In this document: positions 26,985 through 34,997 of the stretch, one piece after another | Layout of the letters: every line of letters starts with the position of its first letter | Numbering within the stretch: the first letter of the stretch is position 1 | Assembly: GCF_027107535.1 (NCBI RefSeq) | Contig: NZ_CP114283.1 | Location: 930,001-994,000 of the forward strand | Length of the DNA: 64,000 nucleotides | Reading direction: 5' to 3' | Origin: Streptomyces aurantiacus | Lineage (GTDB): Bacteria; Actinomycetota; Actinomycetes; Streptomycetales; Streptomycetaceae | Position numbers and translations under genes: made by a program | The notes under the pieces: generated by a model | What the model was told of the DNA's origin: nothing | Seen by the model: only the letters and a program-made list of their open reading frames with translations | Database searches by the model: none

Positions 26985-27899
26985 TCACTTCACGGACCCC
27001 GCCATCACGCCGGACACGAACTGCCGCTGGAACGCGAAGAACACGGCCAGTGGGATCACCATCGAGATGAACGCACCGGGTGCGAGCGTCTCGATGTTGC
27101 CGGAGAACTGCCGGGTCTGCTCGGTCAGCGCGACCGTCAGCGGCCGTGATCCGGAGTCCGAGAAGACCAGCGCCACCAGCATGTCGTTCCACACCCACAG
27201 GAACTGGAAGATGCCCAGCGAGGCGATCGCCGGCCCGCCGAGCGGCAGGATCACGGTCATGAACAGACGGGTCTCGCCCGCGCCGTCGAGCCGTGCCGCC
27301 TCCAGGAGTTCACGGGGGATCTCCGCGAAGAAGTTGCGCAGCAGGAAGATCGCGAACGGCAGGCCGAAGCCCACGTGGAAGAGGATGACGCCGACGATGC
27401 TGCCGAAGATCCCGATGTCGCCGAAGAGATCGGACAGCGGGATCAGGGCGACCTGCACCGGAACCACCAGCAGCGCCACCACGGCCAGGAACCACCAGTC
27501 GCGGCCCTTGAAGTCCATCCAGGCGAAGGCGTATCCGGCCATGGCCCCGATCACGATGACCAGGGTGGTGGCCGGCACAGTGATCCAGATCGTGTTGAGC
27601 AGGGAGTCGGTGATCTCCTCCTTGCCGAGCAGCGTCGAGTAGCTCTCGGTGGTGAGCTGGGACGGCTTGCTGAAGACGTCCCACCAGCCGGAGGCGGCGA
27701 TGTCGGTCGGGTCACGGAACGACGAGGCGAGCAGTCCGACCGTCGGTGTGACCCAGAGCAGCGCGACCAGGATGAGGAAGACCCGCATGACGCCGCCGGC
27801 CGCGCCGCTCGCGAGCCTGGAGCCGAGCGAGCGCGGCGGCCGACCGGACTCCTCCACTGCCACGGGGGGTTCCTTCAGAGGTACGGAGGGTGCGGTCAC
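26985..27899 (-). CDS. Sugar ABC importer permease, MalG type
   Basis: This 304-residue inner-membrane permease has six hydrophobic segments. The cytoplasmic EAA loop (ELLEAARLDGAGETRLFMTVILP) docks the ATPase. The GTG at 27899 was chosen because GGGAG lies 8 bases upstream and the codon overlaps the stop of the preceding permease (GTGA). It is the last gene of a three-gene leftward importer operon with no ATPase gene, so it probably uses a shared MsiK-type ATPase. The substrate is not evident. Confidence 0.92.
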   Translation of the reverse strand: MTAPSVPLKEPPVAVEESGRPPRSLGSRLASGAAGGVMRVFLILVALLWVTPTVGLLASSFRDPTDIAASGWWDVFSKPSQLTTESYSTLLGKEEITDSLLNTIWITVPATTLVIVIGAMAGYAFAWMDFKGRDWWFLAVVALLVVPVQVALIPLSDLFGDIGIFGSIVGVILFHVGFGLPFAIFLLRNFFAEIPRELLEAARLDGAGETRLFMTVILPLGGPAIASLGIFQFLWVWNDMLVALVFSDSGSRPLTVALTEQTRQFSGNIETLAPGAFISMVIPLAVFFAFQRQFVSGVMAGSVK

Positions 27900-29248
27900 C
27901 GTCGGCGCTCCCTTCGCAGTCGGCGGATGTTGACGATCATCACGGGCAGGACGAGCAGCAGCAGTACGACGCCGATCGCGCTGCCGAGGCCCAGGTCGCC
28001 GCCACCGCCGAAGGACGCGTTGTAGAGCTGCAGCGCAAGGACGTTGGCCTCGTCCTGGGTGGGCTGCGGGGCGATGATGTAGATCAGGTCGAAGATCTTC
28101 ATCACGTTGATCATCAGCGTGATCAGCACGACCACGAGGACCGGAGCGAGCAGGGGAACCGTGACCCTGCGGAACACCTGCCACTCGTTGGCCCCGTCGA
28201 CCCGGGCCGCCTCCAGCAGGTTGCGGTCCACCCCGGCGAGGCCCGCCGCGATGAGCACCATCGCGAAACCGGCCCACATCCAGGCGTACGCGCCGATGAT
28301 GGCCGGAGTGACCAGGGACGGGCCGAGCCAGTCGACGCCGTTGTAGGCCGCCGCGAAGTTCGAGGAGGGCAACCGGAGCCGGGCACCGTCCGCCGACGCC
28401 GGCAGCGTGAACGTACCGTCGTCGCCCGCCTTCGCCGAGGCCACGACCTTGCCGTCCTTGACCGCCTCGACCTTGATCCCGGGAAGGGCCTTCTCGCCCG
28501 CGTCGACGGCGCCCTTCTCGCCCCCGCCGCCCAGCTTGAAGTCCAGCCAGACCGTGCCGGACACCCCGTCGCCCGAGGCCTCGGCGGCCTGGGCGTCCCC
28601 GGGGTCGCCCGGCACCTTGTTCGGGGCGATGCCGACCAGCGGGATCAGGGCCGGGGAGCCCGCGCTCACCGTGCCCGTCGAGGTGAACGAGCCCTCGCCG
28701 GACGCCTTGAGACCGCTCTCGGTGGACGGGCGCGCCTTCGGATACACGGACGACTCGGCGAAGGTGTCGTGCACGCCCACCACCACGGCGTTCGCCACGC
28801 CCTGGTCGGGGTCCGCCTCGTACACGAGCCGGAAGATGATGCCCGCGGCGAGCATGGAGATCGCCATCGGCATGAAGATGACGAGCTTGAACGCCGTCGA
28901 CCAGCGCACCCGTTCGGTCAGCACGGCGAAGATCAGGCCGAGCCCGGTGACCAGGGCGGGCGCCACCGCGACCCAGATCGCGGTGTTCTTGACCGCGGTG
29001 AACGTGGCGTCGTCCGAGAAGATGTCACCGTAGTTGCCGAGACCCACGAAGCCCGAGCCGTCGGCGTCGTACAGACTGCGCCAGACCGAGTACCCGATCG
29101 GGTAGACCACGAGCGCGCCGAGCAGCACGACCGCGGGCAGCAGGAACAGCCCCGCCACCCACCACCGCGTACCGATCACGCTCTTGCGTTTGCCGGCGGG
29201 GGGCACCGGACCTGCCGCGCCCCCCGCCGTCGCCACCTGCGACGACAT
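27896..29248 (-). CDS. Sugar ABC importer permease, MalF type, with inserted extracytoplasmic beta-domain
   Basis: This 450-residue permease is about 130-150 residues longer than usual MalF-type proteins of this size class. Transmembrane segments lie near 30-55, 88-110 and 122-142. An insertion follows at about 145-310, of which 227-292 (SGTVWLDFKLGGGGEKG, then ALPGIKVEAVKDGKVV and DDGTFTLP) has the look of an SdrD-B or transthyretin-like beta-sandwich. The remaining segments and the EAA loop (LLEAARVDGANEWQVF) complete the permease. The insertion occupies the same place, between segments 3 and 4, as the P2 loop of E. coli MalF that touches the binding protein. The ATG at 29248 follows an in-frame TTG. 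Confidence 0.9.
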   Translation of the reverse strand: MSSQVATAGGAAGPVPPAGKRKSVIGTRWWVAGLFLLPAVVLLGALVVYPIGYSVWRSLYDADGSGFVGLGNYGDIFSDDATFTAVKNTAIWVAVAPALVTGLGLIFAVLTERVRWSTAFKLVIFMPMAISMLAAGIIFRLVYEADPDQGVANAVVVGVHDTFAESSVYPKARPSTESGLKASGEGSFTSTGTVSAGSPALIPLVGIAPNKVPGDPGDAQAAEASGDGVSGTVWLDFKLGGGGEKGAVDAGEKALPGIKVEAVKDGKVVASAKAGDDGTFTLPASADGARLRLPSSNFAAAYNGVDWLGPSLVTPAIIGAYAWMWAGFAMVLIAAGLAGVDRNLLEAARVDGANEWQVFRRVTVPLLAPVLVVVLITLMINVMKIFDLIYIIAPQPTQDEANVLALQLYNASFGGGGDLGLGSAIGVVLLLLVLPVMIVNIRRLRRERRR

Positions 29249-29257
29249 CAACGGCCG

Positions 29258-30649
29258 TCAGCTCTTGTACGCCTTGGCGGCAGCCGCCTCGAGAGCCTGC
29301 TGCGCGCCTTCGACGTCCGAGGGGGTCTTCAGGAAGTCCTGCAGCGCCTTCCACTCGCCCGCGCCCTGGGTGCCACCGAAGGCGGCCGGGGCCTGGTCGG
29401 ACATGTCGAAGCGGAAGTCGTCACCCGCGGCGAGCAGCGCCTTGGCGATGTCCCGGGTCACGTCGTCCTTGTAACGCTCCGCGTTCATCTCCTTGTTGGG
29501 GGAGATGAAGCCGCCCTGCGCCGCCCAGATCTCGGCCGCGTCGGTCGACGCCAGGAACGTCAGCAGGGCCTGCGAGCCCTTGTCGTCCTTCAGCGCCACC
29601 GCCACGTCGCCACCGCTGACCACCGGCGACTCGTCGCCGACCGCCGGGAACGGGAAGACCTTGGCGTCCGTGCCGATCTTCGCCTTCGTGTCGGCGTTGA
29701 TGTTCGCCGCGACGAAGTCGCCCTCGTAGACCATCGCGGCCGGGGTGTCACCGGAGAAGGTGTTCGTCACCGACTTGGGGAACTCGGTGCGCAGGGCGCC
29801 GGCCTTGCCGCCCGCGATCAGGTCGTCCTTGCCCCACAGCTGCGCCAGCGTGGTCAGGGCCTCCTTCACGGAGGGGTCGGTCCACTTGATCTCGTGCTTG
29901 GCCAGCTGGTCGTACTTCTCCGGGCCCGCCTGCGAGAGGTAGATGTTCTCGAACCAGTCGGTGAGGGTCCAGCCGTCCTGCCCGCCGATGGAGACCGCGG
30001 GCGAACCCGCGTCCGACAGGGTCTGCGCGGTCTGCACGAACTCGTCCCACGTCTTGGGCTCGGCCGTGATGCCCGCCGCCTCGAACGCCGCCGTGTTGTA
30101 CCAGACCAGCGACTTGTTGGCGGCCTTCGCGTAGACGCCGTACTGCTTGCCCCCGACGGCGCCCAGGTCCTTCCAGCCCGTGGAGAAGTTCTTGTCGAGC
30201 TGCGCCTGTGCCTCGGTGCCCAGGGGCTTGACCCAGCCCTTGTCGGCGAACTGCTGGAGGACGCCGACCTGCGGCAGGAACGCCACGTTCGGCGGCTTGC
30301 CGCCCTGGATCTTCGTGCCCAGGAAGGTGGAGGTGTTGTTGCCGGTCGGTACGAAGCTGACCTCCGCGCCCGTCCGCTTCTCGAACTCGTCCAGGACCTT
30401 GGTGAAGTTCTCCTGCTCGGGTCCGGTCCAGACGGCCGCGACCTCCAGCTTCTGGCCGTCGAGCTTGGGGAGCTCGACACTGGCGGCGGCGCCGGTCTCG
30501 CTTCCCCCGCCTCCCTCGTCGCCCTTGTCGTCGTCACCGCCGCACGCCGTGAGCGTGAGCGCCATCGCCCCCGCGACGACGGCGGCCGCGGCCTTCGCGG
30601 TTGCGCTCTTCCTGTAAGGCCTGTTGATACGGAGTGTGCTGCTGCGCAT
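29258..30649 (-). CDS. Sugar-binding lipoprotein of ABC importer
   Basis: This 463-residue extracellular solute-binding protein (family 1) has a signal peptide with basic N-terminus (residues 1-20), hydrophobic core and lipobox LTAC at about 33-36. A Gly/Asp/Glu-rich linker then leads into the two-lobed binding domain (KLEVAAVWTGPEQENFTKVLDEFEKRTG onward). The start at 30649 was chosen as the only ATG giving a signal peptide, with GGGG six bases before it. It is the first gene of the importer operon. A CTTGC-N5-GCAAG palindrome overlaps the likely promoter. Confidence 0.93.
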   Translation of the reverse strand: MRSSTLRINRPYRKSATAKAAAAVVAGAMALTLTACGGDDDKGDEGGGGSETGAAASVELPKLDGQKLEVAAVWTGPEQENFTKVLDEFEKRTGAEVSFVPTGNNTSTFLGTKIQGGKPPNVAFLPQVGVLQQFADKGWVKPLGTEAQAQLDKNFSTGWKDLGAVGGKQYGVYAKAANKSLVWYNTAAFEAAGITAEPKTWDEFVQTAQTLSDAGSPAVSIGGQDGWTLTDWFENIYLSQAGPEKYDQLAKHEIKWTDPSVKEALTTLAQLWGKDDLIAGGKAGALRTEFPKSVTNTFSGDTPAAMVYEGDFVAANINADTKAKIGTDAKVFPFPAVGDESPVVSGGDVAVALKDDKGSQALLTFLASTDAAEIWAAQGGFISPNKEMNAERYKDDVTRDIAKALLAAGDDFRFDMSDQAPAAFGGTQGAGEWKALQDFLKTPSDVEGAQQALEAAAAKAYKS

Positions 30650-30715
30650 GACTTGCCCCGTTCTTCGTCGAACGATTCGGCGCTGTCCCGTGCGCTCTTG
30701 GTCTACGCCCGTGCG

Positions 30716-30730
30716 CTTGCACGCGGCAAG
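30716..30730. promoter_or_regulatory. LacI-type palindrome upstream of sugar-binding protein gene
   Basis: CTTGC-ACGCG-GCAAG is a perfect inverted repeat 67 bases upstream of the start codon. On the minus strand a TTGACA hexamer (30742-30747) lies just upstream, so the site would cover the spacer and -10 of that promoter. No regulator gene is adjacent. Confidence 0.45.
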
Positions 30731-30798
30731 GGCGCCTGCGGTGTCAAGGGCGTGATCGTAACCGCGTCGTGACGTGGGGCTGGGGCCGACGGGGCGAG

Positions 30799-30860
30799 TT
30801 GTCGGCTGTCGGCGGGTGGGGCCGGCCGCGCGGTTCCCCGCGCCCCGGAGAAGCGGGGCC
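30799..30860. repeat. Dispersed intergenic repeat, copy 2
   Basis: Read on the minus strand this segment matches 7423-7472: the core GCGCGGGGAACCGCGCG and the tail ending CAGCCGACAA recur in the same order. A small stem GCCCC/GGGGC (30842-30859) follows. It lies between the binding-protein gene's promoter and the end of the FHA/FtsK gene. Confidence 0.6.
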
Positions 30861-30911
30861 CCGCCCCTGCTTCCCAGCCTGGACGGCCGGCGGGGGCACA
30901 GGGCCCGGCGG

Positions 30912-33900
30912 TCACAGGAGCGACGGCACCTCCGTCGCCGAGACGGAGCGGGCGGCCCGCTCCAGGGCACTGGCCAGCAGCGCCAGGTCGGTGGGCCCGT
31001 TGCCCAGCTCGCGGACGGGCCGCCGCGCGGGCGGATCACCCATACGGGCCCACTCCAGCGGCACGACCGTGGGACGCAGCGTCGCCGTGCGCGGGATACG
31101 GCCCGTGACGCGGCCGCCCTGGAAGGGCGTCGACCGACTGGCCGGTCCGCTGAGCCTGCCCCGCCCGGGCGACGGCTCCTCCGGACCGGACCCGGGGGTT
31201 TCCAGGACGACCCGGAGGCCGGCCCGCCGGGCCAGCTCCGTCTCGTCCGTACGGGCTCCGCCGCCGGTCGCCGCAACCAGGTGGACCCCGAGCCGCTCAC
31301 CGTCCCGGGCGACCGATTCGAGGGCCCGTACGACGGAACCGGCGGCCGGGCGCCCGGGGGAGCCCAGCGCGGGGGAGAGCAGGGCGTCCAGATCGTCGAC
31401 GACCACGACGAGCCGGGGGAGCGGGGGGCCCGCGTCCGGCCGGGAACGGGCCGCGGCGGGCCGCAGCCGCAGGGTGGAGCTGGGAGGTGTGTCGAGATCT
31501 CCGGCGCCGGAGGCGGAGCCGGAGACCGTGCCCGTGGCCTGTCTGGCCGCGGAGCCCGCCGAACGCTGGGCGACGACCCGGCCCGACCTCTCCGGACGCG
31601 CGTGCCACTCGGCGAAGTCGAGACGTCCGAGCAGCTCGGCCCGCCGCTTCAGCTCGGCGGACAGGGACTGCGCGAACTCCCGCATCCGTACGGGATCGTG
31701 GGCGCCCAGGTGTGTCGTGACGTGCGGCAGGTCCGTGCAGACCTGGAGCCCGTCCCCGCGTGCGGCGGCGCCGCCGGTGCCCGTGCCGTCCCGGCCGTCG
31801 ACCAGCACGATGCCGAGCCGGTCGGGCCGCTCCGCGGCGGCCAGCGACGCGGCGACGGAACGCAGCAGTTCCGTACGCCCGCTGCCGGACGGGCCCTCGA
31901 TCAGCAGGTGCGGGCCCTCGTCCGTGAGGTTCACGCAGACGGGGCCGCGCGGCCCGGCGCCGAGCACGGCCGTGGCCCGGCCGCCGAGCGCCTCCGCGTC
32001 GTCGGCCGCGTCCGCCCAGCGCGCCATCAGCGACGCGGGGGTGGCCCTCGCCAGGCCCAGCTCGTCCAGCAGCCGAGCGGACTGGGGCAGCGGCGCGGAC
32101 ACGCGTGTGTGCCGCTCGCCGGCCGAGGCCTCCGTGCGCAAGGGCGCGAGGGCCCGTGCGAAGCGCTCTGCCCACGCCATGGAAACGGCGTCCACCGCGG
32201 CGACCGTCCCGTGGCCGACGGGCCCGCCCGGCCCGCCGGGCGTCTGGGGGCCGGGAGCCACGCGCAGCAGGCGCAGGGCCGTCGCCACGTCACCGCTGAG
32301 CAGCGCGACCGCTCCGCAGTCCCGGAACGCGGGCGACACCGCGCAGGCCGCCTCGTACGTGTCGGCCACGGGCGAGGCGGGTGAGGCGGCCGGTGTCTCG
32401 GCGAGACAGATGACATGGATGCCGACCTGGGGACCTTCGGACGCGAGCCGTGACACGGCTTCCCGCACGCCGGCCGAGCCGGGGTCGCCGTCCACCACGA
32501 CGACGGTGTGGGGACCGGGCCACTCGGTGTCCGCCGGGTCGTCCGACCGCGCCCAGGAGGGCCGCCGGCTCCTGCCTCGCGGATCACCGGTCTGGGTGCC
32601 GCTGCGGGGGAGCCCCAGGTGGGTGACGTTGCTGTCGCGTACGGCGGGATGGCTTCCGTCGGCGGGCGCGAGGGTGCCGGGGTCGTGCGCGCCGGAGGCG
32701 TCCCGGCCGCTCCGGCCGGTGGCGTACGGGTCGGTGGGGGCGGCCGCGTCGGCGCCGTCCGGATTGCCCGGGCGGGACGCGAAGGCCCCGCTGTCGTCCG
32801 GTGAGCCGGCGCCGAGCCGGGCGTGCCCCCGCTCGGCGGCGCGTCCCGTCTCCGTCAGGTGGTCCTCCAGACGGCGGATCAGCTCCTCCGTACGCGCCGT
32901 CGCCTGTTCGCGGTCGTAGGCGAGGAGGAGGCGGCAGTCCTGGCCGTGCGTGGGGCGCAGGTGGGGCAGCCAGCCGAGCCATGACCACTCGGCGGTGCGC
33001 TCCTCCAGGGAGCGCGAGCGGTCCGTGCTGAGGAGGGTGATCTCCAGCGAGTCGGGGGAGTGCAGCGCGGCGAGCTGGGCCACCACCGCGCGCGAGAGCC
33101 CCGAGAGGCGCTCGCGCGGCCCGGCCAGACCGAGCGCCCCGACCTCCCGCAGTCCGGTGGTCACCGGGACGGCGGGCAGCAGCCCGGAGCCGTCGGGCGC
33201 GCTCCGGTCCGCCGTGCCCAGCCGGACGGTGAGCGTTTCCTGGTGTCCCGGTCCGCGCTCCCACAGCCGCGGCCCCGGACCGAGCGCCGCCAGCAGCAGC
33301 GCGGCGGGATCGGGCCACCGCTCGGGCTCGGGTGCGCCGGGGTCGACGGGCTCGGCGGACGGTGCCTCGTACACCTCGTACGTCTCGTCCTCGGGGTCCG
33401 GCTCCTCGCTCCGGCCGCCCGCCAGCCGGCGGGCCCACGCGGAGAGCCCGCGCCTGCGGGTCACGGGCGTGCCTCGCAAAGGGGTGCCCTTCCGCTTGCC
33501 CTCACCGGGTCCCTGGCCTTCGCCGAGTCCCTGACCCTCCACGGGATGCCGGGCGTCCGTGGTCCGCTCGGACGGCCTTCTGGGGTCGTCGGCGCGCTCG
33601 ATCCTGGGTGCCCCGCTCTGGCCGGGCACCATGTGCGGCCCCGGGGGCAGGTGCCCCTGGGCCTCGGTGGCACCGCCCTCGGCGGCGCCCCACCCGGCCG
33701 TGCCGTATCCGTGATGGGTCTCCCCGGCAGGTGGGGCGACCGGGGAGCGGGAGTCCCCGGAGGAGCCCCCGTCCCGAGCGCGGGGCACCCTCGCGGCGGA
33801 GGCCTCGGCCCCGGTGTCGCCGGAGGCGGCGGGCGCTCGGCCCTGCCCCTGACGCTCTCCCGTTCCTGTTCCCGTCCCCGGTCGGCCGGGCGCGGGCTGC

Positions 33901-34571
33901 GGAGTCGGCCGGTCCCGCCCGGGGGCCTCCGGCGCCGCCACCACCCGTACGTGTCCCTCGCCGTCCGGAGCGGTCTCCCGGATGTCGGCCGGTTCGCCCG
34001 GCGGGGCGAGGCGCAGGGCCGACTCGCCCACCCTCAGCAGCGCCCCCGGCGCGAACCGCACCGGGCGCTCGCCCACGCGCCTGCCGTCCAGCACCGTGCC
34101 GTTCGTGGAGCCCAGGTCCGCGACCGAGACGTGGCCGTCCGCCGCGACGGTCACGGCGCAGTGCAGACGGGAGACGTCCGGGTCGTCCAGAGGCACGTCG
34201 GCGTCGGCGGAGCGGCCGATGTCGATCCGGCCGCCGTGCAGCAGATGGACGCCCCCGGCGTCGGGCCCGGCGACCACGCGCAGCTGCGCGGCGGCGGGAT
34301 CGACATCGGGACCTGGCTGCGCGGGGGAGCCCAGGGACAGCACGGCGCCGTCCATGAGAGGTGGCTCACCCAGCGTGCAGCGCTGTGCGTCGAGCCGCTC
34401 CGCCTCCGCGTACAACACCCCGGCGCCCTCGCCTCCGACCGCCGAGGCGAGGCCGGAGGCCACCGCCGCGAGCGCGGTCCCGGCGGGTGCTGTGACCAGC
34501 ACGTCGCAGGACGCGGGGCGCCCGTCGGGGCGTGTGCCCAGCGGGTCTACGACGGTCAGCCGGATCTGCAT
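30912..34571 (-). CDS. FHA-domain protein with FtsK/SpoIIIE-like ATPase domain
   Basis: This 1219-residue protein begins with about 90 residues resembling a ubiquitin-like (YukD-type) fold. A forkhead-associated domain at about 95-170 follows (GRSADADVPLDDPDVSRLH, GSTNGTVLDG), which binds phosphothreonine. A disordered Pro/Gly/Ser segment of about 270 residues leads to an FtsK-like ATPase region. Its P-loop GPSGSGRTELL (about residue 890) has Arg instead of the usual Lys; a Walker-B-like VVVVDDLDALL lies near 1055. The combination recalls EssC-type secretion ATPases. The ATG at 34571 begins the folded domain; a longer in-frame start at 34754 adds unsupported sequence. It is divergent from two Ser/Thr kinases, which are its likely phosphorylation partners. 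Confidence 0.85.
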   Translation of the reverse strand: MQIRLTVVDPLGTRPDGRPASCDVLVTAPAGTALAAVASGLASAVGGEGAGVLYAEAERLDAQRCTLGEPPLMDGAVLSLGSPAQPGPDVDPAAAQLRVVAGPDAGGVHLLHGGRIDIGRSADADVPLDDPDVSRLHCAVTVAADGHVSVADLGSTNGTVLDGRRVGERPVRFAPGALLRVGESALRLAPPGEPADIRETAPDGEGHVRVVAAPEAPGRDRPTPQPAPGRPGTGTGTGERQGQGRAPAASGDTGAEASAARVPRARDGGSSGDSRSPVAPPAGETHHGYGTAGWGAAEGGATEAQGHLPPGPHMVPGQSGAPRIERADDPRRPSERTTDARHPVEGQGLGEGQGPGEGKRKGTPLRGTPVTRRRGLSAWARRLAGGRSEEPDPEDETYEVYEAPSAEPVDPGAPEPERWPDPAALLLAALGPGPRLWERGPGHQETLTVRLGTADRSAPDGSGLLPAVPVTTGLREVGALGLAGPRERLSGLSRAVVAQLAALHSPDSLEITLLSTDRSRSLEERTAEWSWLGWLPHLRPTHGQDCRLLLAYDREQATARTEELIRRLEDHLTETGRAAERGHARLGAGSPDDSGAFASRPGNPDGADAAAPTDPYATGRSGRDASGAHDPGTLAPADGSHPAVRDSNVTHLGLPRSGTQTGDPRGRSRRPSWARSDDPADTEWPGPHTVVVVDGDPGSAGVREAVSRLASEGPQVGIHVICLAETPAASPASPVADTYEAACAVSPAFRDCGAVALLSGDVATALRLLRVAPGPQTPGGPGGPVGHGTVAAVDAVSMAWAERFARALAPLRTEASAGERHTRVSAPLPQSARLLDELGLARATPASLMARWADAADDAEALGGRATAVLGAGPRGPVCVNLTDEGPHLLIEGPSGSGRTELLRSVAASLAAAERPDRLGIVLVDGRDGTGTGGAAARGDGLQVCTDLPHVTTHLGAHDPVRMREFAQSLSAELKRRAELLGRLDFAEWHARPERSGRVVAQRSAGSAARQATGTVSGSASGAGDLDTPPSSTLRLRPAAARSRPDAGPPLPRLVVVVDDLDALLSPALGSPGRPAAGSVVRALESVARDGERLGVHLVAATGGGARTDETELARRAGLRVVLETPGSGPEEPSPGRGRLSGPASRSTPFQGGRVTGRIPRTATLRPTVVPLEWARMGDPPARRPVRELGNGPTDLALLASALERAARSVSATEVPSLL

Positions 34572-34997
34572 CGCCGTCAGCGGTCCCTTCTGTCGCGGGT
34601 GCCCGCGACGGAGCTGTCCCACGGTCCCCCACCGCAGATCCCCCCACCGCGCACGGGCACGTCGGCCAGTACGGAAAGCATCCTCGCACCTGCTACTGAC
34701 AACACGCCCGTCCTCCGCAGGCAAGTGATCTTGATTGGTCGGCTCTGCCCGCAAAAGTGCCTGACCAATGCCCGGTTGAGATCGGTCACGTCAAGATCCG
34801 GCAACCAAACCACCCGAAGCGAGCGTCTTTTCATCGAACACATACGGGAAAGCGCCACGTAATGCATGGGTGGGCGAGGCGGAGGAAACCGCAGCACGAC
34901 GACAGCCCGGTGCCGTGTTCGGCGGCATTAGAGTGGGGCGGAACCACCGGTACCACGGTGGACGGACCAGGCAAGCAAGCAGCAGGGAGCGCATGAC
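34572..34997. promoter_or_regulatory. Divergent intergenic region with inverted repeats and a kinase promoter
   Basis: This 426-base region separates the FHA/FtsK gene from pkaA and is less GC-rich than its surroundings in the middle. GATCTTGATTGGTC (34727-34740) has its complement in two pieces, GACCAAT (34763-34769) and TCAAGATC (34791-34798). TAGAGT (34929-34934) is a good -10 candidate for pkaA. No convincing gene was seen in it. Confidence 0.5.

Noticed and set aside
27890..30772. Long plus-strand open frame opposite the sugar importer genes.
   Set aside because: The minus strand encodes binding-protein and permease motifs with overlapping starts and stops; the plus frame has none.
34577..34897. 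Possible 106-codon minus-strand gene in the FHA-pkaA intergenic region.
   Set aside because: No ribosome-binding site, no family resemblance, and it covers the likely divergent promoters.
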